The notes below the pieces were generated by a model. It worked only from the letters and a program-made list of their open reading frames with translations. It did no database searches and was not told the DNA's origin. Below are positions 8,150 to 16,952 of a stretch of DNA of 64,000 nucleotides, one piece after another. Position numbers and translations under genes: made by a program. Origin of the DNA: Bacteroides sp. Lineage in GTDB: Bacteria > Bacteroidota > Bacteroidia > Bacteroidales > Bacteroidaceae. The stretch is from contig NZ_JASLER010000003.1 of the NCBI RefSeq assembly GCF_030151085.1, positions 56,483-120,482 on the forward strand, in the 5' to 3' direction. How positions within the stretch are numbered: position 1 is the stretch's first letter; every line of letters starts with the position of its first letter.

Positions 8150-10471
8150 ATGAAATCAGTGAACAGATATTTGTGGGGAGCAGCTTTCGGAGCACTCCTT
8201 GTAAGTTGCGGCACAAATGTCGTACAGAAAGATTATGCAGATTATGTTAATCCGTTTATCGGTACTGGAGGACATGGACACACGTTTCCCGGTGCTGTTG
8301 TTCCCAACAGCATGATACAACCGGGACCTGATACCCGTATCTACGGTTGGGATGCCTGTTCGGGCTATTATGATGCGGATACCGTCATCAACGGTTTTTC
8401 GCATCTTCACCTCAGTGGGACAGGCTGTGGTGACTATGGTGAAATATTGCTGATGCCTACCGTAGGAAAGCAACGTACAACACTCTCTGCCACTACTGCT
8501 TCTGCTACTGCTTCTTTCGCAACGACGGGCGGTTCGCCGGATCAGACGTTGCCTTATGCTTCCCGTTTCTCGCATCAGAATGAGACGGCTTCTCCCGGAT
8601 ATTATTCTGTATTCCTTGATACATACGGAGTGAAAGCAGAACTGACCGCTACTTCGCGTGTGGCGCTACATCGCTATACTTTTCCCGAAAGCAGCGAGGC
8701 GGGTTTTATCCTTGATCTGGACTACTCTCTGCAAGGACAGCGCAACCGTGATCTTTCTTTGGAGATTGTGAATGACTCTACGCTTCGCGGTTATAAGAAT
8801 ACCAATGGTTGGGCATGGAGGCACGATGTCTATTTCGAGGCAGTGTTTTCCAAGCCTTTTACTTGTGAAATCCTGACCGATTCTATCCTTCAGCCAAAGG
8901 GACAGCATCCATTGCCGGTGAAGAAGGCTTTACTGCATTTTGCAACTGCCAAAGATGAGCAAGTACTGGTCAAGGTCGCTCTTTCTTCGGTAGATGCAGA
9001 AGGAGCGGAGAAGAATCTGGCAGAAATCTCCGGCTGGGATTTTGAACAGGTAAAGGCTGATGCTCGTCGTGACTGGAATAGCTATCTGGGCAAGATAAAC
9101 ATTGAGACAAATGATCCGGAACAGAAGACCATATTCTATACGGCACTTTATCATACGGGCATTTCTCCGAGTCTGTTTACCGATGTGGACGGACGCTACC
9201 GTGGTCTTGACCGTGAGATACATACTGCCGGGGCGGATAAGCCCATGTACACCGTCTTTTCTTTATGGGACACGTTCCGTGCCTTGCATCCACTGCTTAC
9301 TATTATTGACCCGGAACTGAATACTCGCTTCATCAATGCTTTGCTGAAGCAGTACCAAGATGGAGGTATCTTGCCGATGTGGGAGCTTGCCGGAAATTAT
9401 ACCGGCACCATGATTGGTTACAACGCCGTGCCTGTGATAGTAGATGCCTATATGAAGGGCGACCGTGGTTTTGATGCCCACTTGGCTTTGAAAGCTTGTC
9501 TGCGTAGCGCCGAGTATGATACATTGGCTCCCATTGCCACGACCGACTATCTGAAACATGCCGCATTGATGCCTATTTCCAAATATTATAAGAATACACT
9601 GGGCTATGTGCCTTGTGACAAAGAACACGAGGCTGTGGCAAAGGGGCTGGAATATGCTTATGATGATTGGTGCATCAGCCAACTGGCAGAAGCTTTGGGC
9701 GATACGGTCAACCAACGCCGTTATGCCGAATTTGGTCGTTCCTATCGTCATTATTTTGATCCGGAAGTACGCTTTATGCGTGGAAAGGATATTGACGGGA
9801 AATGGCGTACACCGTTCAACCCCCGTTCTAGCAATCATCGTGAAGACGATTATTGTGAGGGTACTGCTTGGCAATGGACTTGGTTCGTGCCGCAGGATGT
9901 GGATGGATTGGTACAGCTGATGGGCGGTCGTGAGGGCTTCATCGGTAAGCTGGATTCCTTGTTTACTGCCGACTCCGCTTTGGAGGGTGACCTGACTTCT
10001 GCCGACATATCGGGACTAATAGGACAGTATGCCCATGGAAATGAGCCGAGCCATCACATTTTGCATCTATATAATAAGGTGGGGCAGCCTTGGAAAACGC
10101 AGGCTTTGGTGGACAGTGTGCTTCATAGTCAATACTTCAACAATCCCAACGGGCTTTCCGGCAACGAAGATTGCGGTCAGATGTCTGCATGGTATGTGCT
10201 GAATGCAATGGGATTCTACCAGCTCTGCCCGGGTAAGCCAGAGTATTCCATCGGCCGTCCACTGTTCAATGCTGCAACCATTCATCTGTCGCAAGGTAAG
10301 GAGTTCCGCATTGTGGCAAAGAACAATTCTGCAGTCAACAAATATATTGAGAGCGCCACTCTAAACGGAAAGCCTTTGTTTAAACCTTACTTCACCCACC
10401 AGCAACTGATGGAAGGAGGCACACTTCAAGTAGTGATGACGGATAAACCGACGGAGTGGGGGACGGAATAA
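8150..10471 (+). CDS. GH92 alpha-mannosidase, lipoprotein
   Basis: A 773-residue lipoprotein (LVSC, C20) of glycoside hydrolase family 92. Hallmarks are the N-terminal YVNPFIGTGGHGHTFPGA, the GNEPSHH motif that carries the catalytic acid (E632), and the GNEDCGQMSAW motif near the C-terminus that holds the acidic base region. GH92 enzymes are calcium-dependent, inverting exo-alpha-mannosidases acting on N-glycan or yeast mannan linkages; which linkage this one cuts cannot be read safely from sequence. Its place between a hexosaminidase and a beta-galactosidase suggests trimming the alpha-mannose arms of N-glycans. Length is normal. Confidence 0.93.
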   Translation: MKSVNRYLWGAAFGALLVSCGTNVVQKDYADYVNPFIGTGGHGHTFPGAVVPNSMIQPGPDTRIYGWDACSGYYDADTVINGFSHLHLSGTGCGDYGEILLMPTVGKQRTTLSATTASATASFATTGGSPDQTLPYASRFSHQNETASPGYYSVFLDTYGVKAELTATSRVALHRYTFPESSEAGFILDLDYSLQGQRNRDLSLEIVNDSTLRGYKNTNGWAWRHDVYFEAVFSKPFTCEILTDSILQPKGQHPLPVKKALLHFATAKDEQVLVKVALSSVDAEGAEKNLAEISGWDFEQVKADARRDWNSYLGKINIETNDPEQKTIFYTALYHTGISPSLFTDVDGRYRGLDREIHTAGADKPMYTVFSLWDTFRALHPLLTIIDPELNTRFINALLKQYQDGGILPMWELAGNYTGTMIGYNAVPVIVDAYMKGDRGFDAHLALKACLRSAEYDTLAPIATTDYLKHAALMPISKYYKNTLGYVPCDKEHEAVAKGLEYAYDDWCISQLAEALGDTVNQRRYAEFGRSYRHYFDPEVRFMRGKDIDGKWRTPFNPRSSNHREDDYCEGTAWQWTWFVPQDVDGLVQLMGGREGFIGKLDSLFTADSALEGDLTSADISGLIGQYAHGNEPSHHILHLYNKVGQPWKTQALVDSVLHSQYFNNPNGLSGNEDCGQMSAWYVLNAMGFYQLCPGKPEYSIGRPLFNAATIHLSQGKEFRIVAKNNSAVNKYIESATLNGKPLFKPYFTHQQLMEGGTLQVVMTDKPTEWGTE

Positions 10472-10524
10472 CGTAGTGAAATAAAAATACTTTAAATGAA
10501 AGGAAAATAATAAAAGATAATGAT

Positions 10525-13026
10525 ATGAATCGAATATTGAAACTTGCAGTTATTCCAATGTTGGCTATACCTTTATTACTTCAGGCACAGGTACGTAATG
10601 AACAGACTTTCAAGAAAGGATGGAAGTTTACCCGTGAAGACAGCAAAGATTTTAGTCGGCAATTTTACGATGATACCAAATGGCAATCGGTGACGGTGCC
10701 GCACGACTGGGCTATTTACGGGCCTTTCAGTATCCATAATGATAAGCAGAGTGTAGCCATTACTCAGGACGGACAGAAGGAAGCGATGGAACATGCTGGA
10801 CGTACTGGTGGTTTGCCTTTTGTCGGTGTGGGATGGTATCGTTTGAAATTTGAGGCTCCTGCTTCCATGACAGGCAAAAAGGCCACTTTGGTGTTTGATG
10901 GCGCCATGAGCCATGCCCGTGTTTATATCAATGGATTGGAAGCAGGCTATTGGCCTTACGGTTATAATTCCTTTTCTATAGATGCCACTCCTTACCTGAA
11001 AGAAAAGGAGGAGAACACGCTTGCTGTGCGCTTGGAAAACGAACCGGAGTCTTCACGTTGGTATCCGGGTGCAGGACTTTATCGTAACGTGCATCTTGTC
11101 ATCAATGAAGATGTGCATATTCCTGTATGGGGCACCGTAGTGACCACCCCGGTAGTGGAAGAGGGATTTGCCAGAGTCAATGTGAAAACAGAACTGGTGA
11201 TGCCTGCCGGGAAAAAAATATCAGATTATCGTATCGTGACTCAGATTAAAGGGGCGGATGGCCGTATGTTGTCTTCGGATGACAGACCGGGAGATAAGCT
11301 GGATGCCACTTTCTTCAATCAGAATTTTACGCTTTATAATTTTTCTTTGTGGTCGCCCGATACTCCTGTACTCTATACGGCAGAAACTAAGGTATATGAG
11401 GGGAATGTATTGAAGGATGAATATACTACTCGTTTCGGTATTCGTACCCTGGAGATTATTCCTGAAAAGGGTTTCTTCCTGAATGGAAAGATGATGAAGT
11501 TCAAGGGGGTATGCAACCATCACGATCTGGGACCTTTAGGTGGTATAGCCAATGAGGCGGGCATCCGTCGCCAGATTAGGATTCTGAAAGATATGGGTTG
11601 CAATGCTATCCGTACTTCTCATAATATGCCTGCTCCCGAACTGATCCGTGCTTGCGATGAAATGGGTATGATGGTGATGGCAGAGTCTTTTGACGAATGG
11701 AAAGGTGCTAAGGTACAAAACGGGTATCACAAGATATTCGATGAGTGGGTAGAGAAGGATTTGGTGAATCTGATTCGTCACTACCGCAACAATCCGAGTA
11801 TAGTGATGTGGTGTATTGGAAATGAAGTGCCCGACCAGTGGAACGGTAACCGTGGTCCGAAACTCTCACGCATGCTTCAGGATATTTGCCACCGCGAAGA
11901 TCCTACACGCCCTGTTACTCAAGGCATGGATGCTCCGGATGCCGTAGTGAATAATAACATGGCGGCTGTAATGGATGTAGCGGGTTTCAACTATCGTCCT
12001 CATAAATATCAGGAAAATTATAATAAACTTCCCCAATGTATCATTTTAGGCAGTGAGACAGCCTCTACAATCAGCTCCCGCGGAGTGTACAAGTTTCCTG
12101 TGAAGCGTCGTTCCATGCAGAAGTATCCTGATCATCAGTCTTCTTCTTATGATGTGGAACATTGTGGCTGGAGTAATTTGCCGGAGGATGACTGGATATG
12201 GCATGAAGATAATGCTTGGTGTATCGGAGAGTTTGTATGGACGGGCTTTGACTATCTGGGAGAGCCTACTCCTTACTATACAGACTGGCCTAGCCATTCC
12301 TCTCTTTTCGGTATCATTGACCTTGCGGGACTGCCTAAGGATCGTTTTTATCTCTATCGCAGTCATTGGAATTCTGGAGAAGAGACATTGCACATCCTCC
12401 CGCACTGGAACTGGAAAGGCAGAGAAGGAGAAGTGACTCCGGTTTTTGTCTATACCAATTATCCGTCTGCCGAACTTTTCATTAATGGCAAAAGTCAGGG
12501 TAAGCGTAGCAAGGATATGTCTGTAACGGTGGAAAATAGCCGGGATTCGATTTCTATGGCAGACTTCAAGCGTCAGCAACGTTATCGCCTGATGTGGATG
12601 GACACTAAATATGAACCGGGCAGCATAAAGGTGGTTGCTTATGACAAAGATGGAAAAGCTGTTGCCGAGAAAGAGGTACATACTGCCGGTATACCACATC
12701 ATATAGAGTTAGATGCCGACCGCACGGTCATCAAAGCCGATGGTGAAGACCTGTCATTCGTCACTGTAAAGGTAGTAGATAAAGATGGCAATCTTTGTCC
12801 GCTTGCCGAAAACGAAATTCACTTCAAGGTAAAAGGTGCCGGTTCTTATTGTGCGGGTGCCAACGGCAATCCGGCTTCGCTGGAAAGTTTTCAGACTCCG
12901 AGAATGAAAGTGTTCAACGGTATGATGACTGCTATTGTCTCCACTACCGATAAACCGGGAGATATCGTACTTGAAGCTACGGCTGAGAAACTGAAAAAAG
13001 CAGTGCTGAAGCTCGAAAGCAAATAA
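10525..13026 (+). CDS. GH2 beta-galactosidase, secreted
   Basis: An 833-residue GH2 protein with a signal peptide (to about residue 22, LLLQAQ). The sugar-binding domain carries the VPHDW motif, followed by the Ig-like domain and the barrel. The acid/base is in WCIGNE (E434) and the nucleophile in GSETAS (E511). A DUF4982-type domain and a C-terminal Ig-like module extend to the end. This architecture is the common Bacteroides beta-galactosidase type, but other beta-glycosidase activities occur in the family. It closes the first unit of the island, 53 bp after GH92. In complex N-glycans or mucins it would remove galactose after sialidase action. Confidence 0.85.
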   Translation: MNRILKLAVIPMLAIPLLLQAQVRNEQTFKKGWKFTREDSKDFSRQFYDDTKWQSVTVPHDWAIYGPFSIHNDKQSVAITQDGQKEAMEHAGRTGGLPFVGVGWYRLKFEAPASMTGKKATLVFDGAMSHARVYINGLEAGYWPYGYNSFSIDATPYLKEKEENTLAVRLENEPESSRWYPGAGLYRNVHLVINEDVHIPVWGTVVTTPVVEEGFARVNVKTELVMPAGKKISDYRIVTQIKGADGRMLSSDDRPGDKLDATFFNQNFTLYNFSLWSPDTPVLYTAETKVYEGNVLKDEYTTRFGIRTLEIIPEKGFFLNGKMMKFKGVCNHHDLGPLGGIANEAGIRRQIRILKDMGCNAIRTSHNMPAPELIRACDEMGMMVMAESFDEWKGAKVQNGYHKIFDEWVEKDLVNLIRHYRNNPSIVMWCIGNEVPDQWNGNRGPKLSRMLQDICHREDPTRPVTQGMDAPDAVVNNNMAAVMDVAGFNYRPHKYQENYNKLPQCIILGSETASTISSRGVYKFPVKRRSMQKYPDHQSSSYDVEHCGWSNLPEDDWIWHEDNAWCIGEFVWTGFDYLGEPTPYYTDWPSHSSLFGIIDLAGLPKDRFYLYRSHWNSGEETLHILPHWNWKGREGEVTPVFVYTNYPSAELFINGKSQGKRSKDMSVTVENSRDSISMADFKRQQRYRLMWMDTKYEPGSIKVVAYDKDGKAVAEKEVHTAGIPHHIELDADRTVIKADGEDLSFVTVKVVDKDGNLCPLAENEIHFKVKGAGSYCAGANGNPASLESFQTPRMKVFNGMMTAIVSTTDKPGDIVLEATAEKLKKAVLKLESK

Positions 13027-13134
13027 TTTATGCAAAATTAGTATATCCCTTCTTGTATTAAACAAATAAGAATTATTTAGTTTTTATATATTGATTATAT
13101 TTATTAATTCGGTGTTGTTAATTAAAATATTTAC

Positions 13135-13142
13135 TATATTTG
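13135..13142 (+). promoter_or_regulatory. Bacteroides -7 promoter box (TATATTTG)
   Basis: TATATTTG in the AT-rich 161-bp gap between the beta-galactosidase and the sialidase, 45 bp before the sialidase start. A TTG lies about 17 bp upstream, slightly closer than usual. It suggests the sialidase group is a separate transcription unit. Confidence 0.6.
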
Positions 13143-13187
13143 CATTTTCAATATTAAAACTTTTATTATTTCTAATCCATTAATATT

Positions 13188-14822
13188 ATGAAAAAAGTAT
13201 TGAACCTATTTTTCCTTCTCGTTTTATGGGGCACCACCCAAGTGATTCATGCCGGCGATTCTATATTTGTTCGTGAAACGCGTATTCCGATTTTGATTGA
13301 AAGACAGGACAATGTGCTGTTTTATATTCGTTTAAATGCCGGAGAAAATCAGACATTGGACAATGTGGCTTTAAGTTTCGGCAAAGATGTGAAACTTTCT
13401 GATATTCATGCTGTGAAACTTTATTATGGAGGTACGGAAGCATTGCAGGATAGAGGCAAGAACCGTTTTGCTCCTGTGGAATATATATCCAGTCATAAGC
13501 CGGGAAAAACTCTGGCTGCCAACTCTTCTTATTCAATCAAGAATTCTGAAGTAACTAATCCGGAAAATGAAGTACTGCTGAAGAGTGGTCAGAAACTTTT
13601 CCCCGGAGTGAATTTTTTCTGGATTAGCTTACAAATGAATCCTGGAACACAATTGGGTGCAAAGGTGACGGCAAAACTAACTTCCATTATTTTGGACGGA
13701 AAAGAAGCTCCGGTAAAAATGTTTTCTTCTGATGGCATCGAACACCGTATGGGTGTGGGAGTACGCCATGCCGGAGATGAAAACTCCGCCGCATACCGTA
13801 TCCCCGGTTTGGTGACGACTAACAAGGGCACTTTACTTGGCGTGTATGATGTACGCTATAATAGTAGCGTTGACTTGCAGGAACATGTAGATGTAGGACT
13901 TAGCCGCAGTACGGATGGTGGAAAGACTTGGGAGAAAATGCGTTTACCTCTGGCTTTCGGTGAAACAGGCGGGTTGCCTGCTGCGCAGAATGGCGTGGGC
14001 GATCCTTCCATTCTGGTCGACACCAAGACAAATACTGTATGGATAGTGGCTGCATGGACACACGGAATGGGTAATCAGCGTGCTTGGTGGAGTTCGCATC
14101 CGGGAATGGATATGAATCATACAGCACAATTGGTAATGAGCAAAAGTACGGATGACGGAAAGACATGGTCAGAACCTATCAATGTGACGGAACAAGTAAA
14201 AGATCCTTCTTGGTACTTCTTATTGCAGGGACCGGGACGTGGCATTACTATGAGCGATGGTACATTAGTATTCCCCATTCAGTATATTGGTGCGGACCGC
14301 ATTCCTAATGCGGGTATCATGTACAGCAAAGACAGTGGCAAGACTTGGAATATACACAACCATGCACGCACTAATACCACCGAAGCTCAAGTAGTAGAAG
14401 TAGAACCAGGTGTATTGATGCTGAACATGCGCGATAACCGTGGTGGAAGCCGTGCAGTATCGATTACTAAAGATTTGGGTAAGACATGGACTGAACATGT
14501 TTCCAGTCGTAGTGCTTTACAGGAATCTGTTTGTATGGCAAGTATTATCAGCGTGAAAGCTAAAGATAATGTGTTGGGCAGGGATATACTGATATTTTCA
14601 AATCCCAATACTACTAAAGGGCGTCATAGTATCACCATCAAGATTAGCTTGGACGGTGGTGTGACTTGGTTGCCCGAACATCAGCTCCTGTTGGACGAAG
14701 ATGAAAATTGGGGATATTCCTGTTTGTCAATGATAAATAAAGAAACTATCGGAATTTTCTATGAAAGTAGTGTAGCCCACATGACGTTTCAAGCTGTGAA
14801 TTTGAAGGATATCGTAAAGTAA
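13188..14822 (+). CDS. nanH: GH33 exo-sialidase, secreted
   Basis: A 544-residue sialidase with a signal peptide (about 1-22), an N-terminal beta-sandwich carbohydrate-binding domain (about 25-170) and a six-bladed propeller. The FRIP-type motif YRIPG gives the first arginine of the triad (R204). Five Asp-boxes (SxDxGxTW type) are visible, such as STDGGKTW, STDDGKTW and SLDGGVTW, and the C-terminal ENWGYSCLS carries the likely nucleophilic tyrosine. It cleaves terminal sialic acids from glycoconjugates. It heads the second unit, followed by a GH20, two SGNH esterase genes and a fused NanM domain, a coherent sialic acid release set. The symbol follows usage in Bacteroides fragilis. Confidence 0.93.
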   Translation: MKKVLNLFFLLVLWGTTQVIHAGDSIFVRETRIPILIERQDNVLFYIRLNAGENQTLDNVALSFGKDVKLSDIHAVKLYYGGTEALQDRGKNRFAPVEYISSHKPGKTLAANSSYSIKNSEVTNPENEVLLKSGQKLFPGVNFFWISLQMNPGTQLGAKVTAKLTSIILDGKEAPVKMFSSDGIEHRMGVGVRHAGDENSAAYRIPGLVTTNKGTLLGVYDVRYNSSVDLQEHVDVGLSRSTDGGKTWEKMRLPLAFGETGGLPAAQNGVGDPSILVDTKTNTVWIVAAWTHGMGNQRAWWSSHPGMDMNHTAQLVMSKSTDDGKTWSEPINVTEQVKDPSWYFLLQGPGRGITMSDGTLVFPIQYIGADRIPNAGIMYSKDSGKTWNIHNHARTNTTEAQVVEVEPGVLMLNMRDNRGGSRAVSITKDLGKTWTEHVSSRSALQESVCMASIISVKAKDNVLGRDILIFSNPNTTKGRHSITIKISLDGGVTWLPEHQLLLDEDENWGYSCLSMINKETIGIFYESSVAHMTFQAVNLKDIVK

Positions 14823-14858
14823 ATAGTCTTTTAATCTCACATACTTAAATCTAAAATA

Positions 14859-16190
14859 ATGTATAAATACGTTTTATTCGTTCTTATTCTAATAAATATA
14901 TGTACTATTTCTATGGTTCGGGCAGGTGGAGAACACCTGCTTCCGCAACCGCAGAAGTTTGTTGCTTCCAAGGGTACCTTTGCATTGGGTAAAACCCGTA
15001 TTACTTCACCGGTACTTCTTGACGAATGGCAAAACTTTGTTATTGAGCGAGGTGGTGTGATTGACAGTAAATCCCATTCAATGATTGAAGTCCGATTAGT
15101 ATCTTCGTTGCCGGGGGTAACGCTGAATGAAGATGAAGCCTACCACATGGTAATAGGCACTGACAAAATACTGGTTGAGGCTGTTACTGAACATGGTGTT
15201 TATTGGGCTATGCAGACGTTAGCTCAGTTACAAAAGAAACGAGGAAAGAAAGTGATTTTTGAAGGTTGCGAAATAACCGACTGGCCTGCTTTCCGTATCC
15301 GTGGACTGATGCAGGATGTAGGGCGTAGCTATATCTCTGTTGAAGAACTGAAGCGGGAGATAGCCATGTTATCTCGCTTTAAGATGAATGTATTCCATTG
15401 GCATCTTACAGAGAACCAATCTTGGCGTTTGGAAAGCAAGATATTTCCGATGCTGAACGATAGTATAAACACCACTCGTATGCCGGGCAAGTATTATACG
15501 CTCGAAGAGGCCAAAGATTTAGTAGCTTACTGTAAGGCTCATAACGTACTATTGATTCCCGAATTTGATATGCCGGGGCATAGTGAAGCATTTGTGTGTG
15601 CATTTCGCCACGATATGCAAAGCCCCGAAGGGATGAAGATTCTAAAATTACTGATGGAAGAAGTATGCGAAACATTCGATGTTCCGTATATTCATATCGG
15701 TACGGACGAAGTGAAGTTCACCAATCCAAATTTTGTTCCTGAAATGGTAGCATTTGTCCGCTCCTATGGAAAAAAGGTAATCTCTTGGAATCCCGGTTGG
15801 AAATATCAATCCGGTGAGATTGATATGACTCATCTATGGAGCAACCGTGGTAAAGCACAGAAAGGCATTCCCGCCATTGATTCCAGATTTCATTACTTAA
15901 ACCATTTTGATACGTTCGGTGACATCATAGCTTTGTATAATAGTCGTATTTATAATGCAGAACAAGGTTCTGATGATATTGCAGGGACAATTATTGCTAT
16001 CTGGAATGACCGTTTAGTGGAAAAAGAGTGGAATCAAGTGCTAGAGAATCATCTTTATCCCAATATGCTGGCTATTGCCGAAAGATCTTGGCTGGGTGGG
16101 GGAACCGAGTATTTTGATAAGAATGGTACCATCCTGAAATCCTCAAACTGCCTATCGGGCAGTTTAAAAGTCTTCAAGTCCGCTTGGTGA
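14859..16190 (+). CDS. GH20 beta-N-acetylhexosaminidase with truncated, frameshifted C-terminus
   Basis: A 443-residue frame with a signal peptide (to about residue 22), the GH20b domain (about 25-140) and a complete-looking GH20 barrel; the catalytic pair is in HIGTDE (D283-E284). After AERSWLGGGTEYFDKNGT near residue 424 the frame changes into an unrelated tail ending at a stop. The expected C-terminal beta domain of this subfamily reappears out of frame just downstream (16148-16279). An internal deletion with frameshift has therefore removed most of the C-domain. The barrel may still fold, so activity is uncertain. It lies 36 bp after the sialidase. Confidence 0.8.
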   Translation: MYKYVLFVLILINICTISMVRAGGEHLLPQPQKFVASKGTFALGKTRITSPVLLDEWQNFVIERGGVIDSKSHSMIEVRLVSSLPGVTLNEDEAYHMVIGTDKILVEAVTEHGVYWAMQTLAQLQKKRGKKVIFEGCEITDWPAFRIRGLMQDVGRSYISVEELKREIAMLSRFKMNVFHWHLTENQSWRLESKIFPMLNDSINTTRMPGKYYTLEEAKDLVAYCKAHNVLLIPEFDMPGHSEAFVCAFRHDMQSPEGMKILKLLMEEVCETFDVPYIHIGTDEVKFTNPNFVPEMVAFVRSYGKKVISWNPGWKYQSGEIDMTHLWSNRGKAQKGIPAIDSRFHYLNHFDTFGDIIALYNSRIYNAEQGSDDIAGTIIAIWNDRLVEKEWNQVLENHLYPNMLAIAERSWLGGGTEYFDKNGTILKSSNCLSGSLKVFKSAW

Positions 16191-16279
16191 AATGGATGTT
16201 TAGTGCCGTTTTTGTATCTAAGGATGGAAGTAGGGAAGTAGAAGGACTTATTTATTCACCCGAAAAGGTTTTAAAATAA
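16148..16279 (+). pseudogene. Out-of-frame C-terminal fragment of the preceding GH20 gene
   Basis: In the frame shifted by one from the upstream hexosaminidase, an open stretch reads LPIGQFKSLQVRLVKWMF, then FVSKDGSREVEGLIYSPEK, then a stop. This resembles, from memory, the extreme C-terminus of Bacteroides GH20 proteins of this type (K-x-L-P-x-G-x-F, VRLVKWMF, LIYSP). It has no start of its own and overlaps the end of the truncated frame. It is best read as the severed end of the same gene after an out-of-frame deletion. Confidence 0.75.
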
Positions 16280-16283
16280 TATT

Positions 16284-16952
16284 ATGATGAAAAGAATTTT
16301 CTTACTATTAGTAATCTGTTGCATGACATGGACTGCCGATGCGCAGGAACGGAAGTACTCCACATTTTATCAACAACGCGCCTCTTTATTCGAGGTGTTG
16401 CCTGTGACTTCGAACGATATAATCTTCTTGGGCAATAGTATCACGAATGGTGCGGAGTGGGGAGAATTATTCAGTAATCCTAATGTAAAGAATCGCGGCA
16501 TCAGCGGTGATATAACGATGGGGGTATACGATCGATTGGATGCAATCCTATCCGGTAAGCCTAAGAAAATATTCTTGCTGATAGGCATAAATGATGTAAA
16601 TAGAGGAGTGTCGTCAGACAGTATCGTTAAGAATATTACCCTGATTGCCGAGAAGATACAGACAGATTCTCCACGTACGAAACTTTATTTGCAGAGTGTA
16701 TTACCGGTGACCGATCATTACAATATGTTCAAAGGACATACCGACAAAGGATCAATCATTCCTGATATCAATAAAGGATTGCAGGAATTAGCCAAACAGA
16801 AGAACTTGACTTATATCGATCTTTACTCGAACTTTGTGGATAAAGCAACCGGTAAAATGAATATAGAATATACCAACGACGGACTGCATCTACTTGGAAA
16901 AGGTTATCTGAAGTGGGTGGAAGTTGTTAAACCTTATGTAGACGAACGATGA
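16284..16952 (+). CDS. SGNH/GDSL-family esterase, secreted
   Basis: A 222-residue protein with a signal peptide (about 1-20). SGNH-hydrolase blocks are clear: FLGNSIT (nucleophile S52), GISGD (Gly block), GINDVN (Asn block) and NDGLH (D199, H202). The family hydrolyses acyl esters, and the context of sialidase and sialate O-acetylesterase suggests acetyl groups on sugars. Its stop overlaps the next start by four bases, so it is translated with the fusion esterase. It is closer to the PAF-acetylhydrolase-like SGNH branch than to the two-domain sialate esterase; the precise substrate is unknown. Confidence 0.85.
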   Translation: MMKRIFLLLVICCMTWTADAQERKYSTFYQQRASLFEVLPVTSNDIIFLGNSITNGAEWGELFSNPNVKNRGISGDITMGVYDRLDAILSGKPKKIFLLIGINDVNRGVSSDSIVKNITLIAEKIQTDSPRTKLYLQSVLPVTDHYNMFKGHTDKGSIIPDINKGLQELAKQKNLTYIDLYSNFVDKATGKMNIEYTNDGLHLLGKGYLKWVEVVKPYVDER

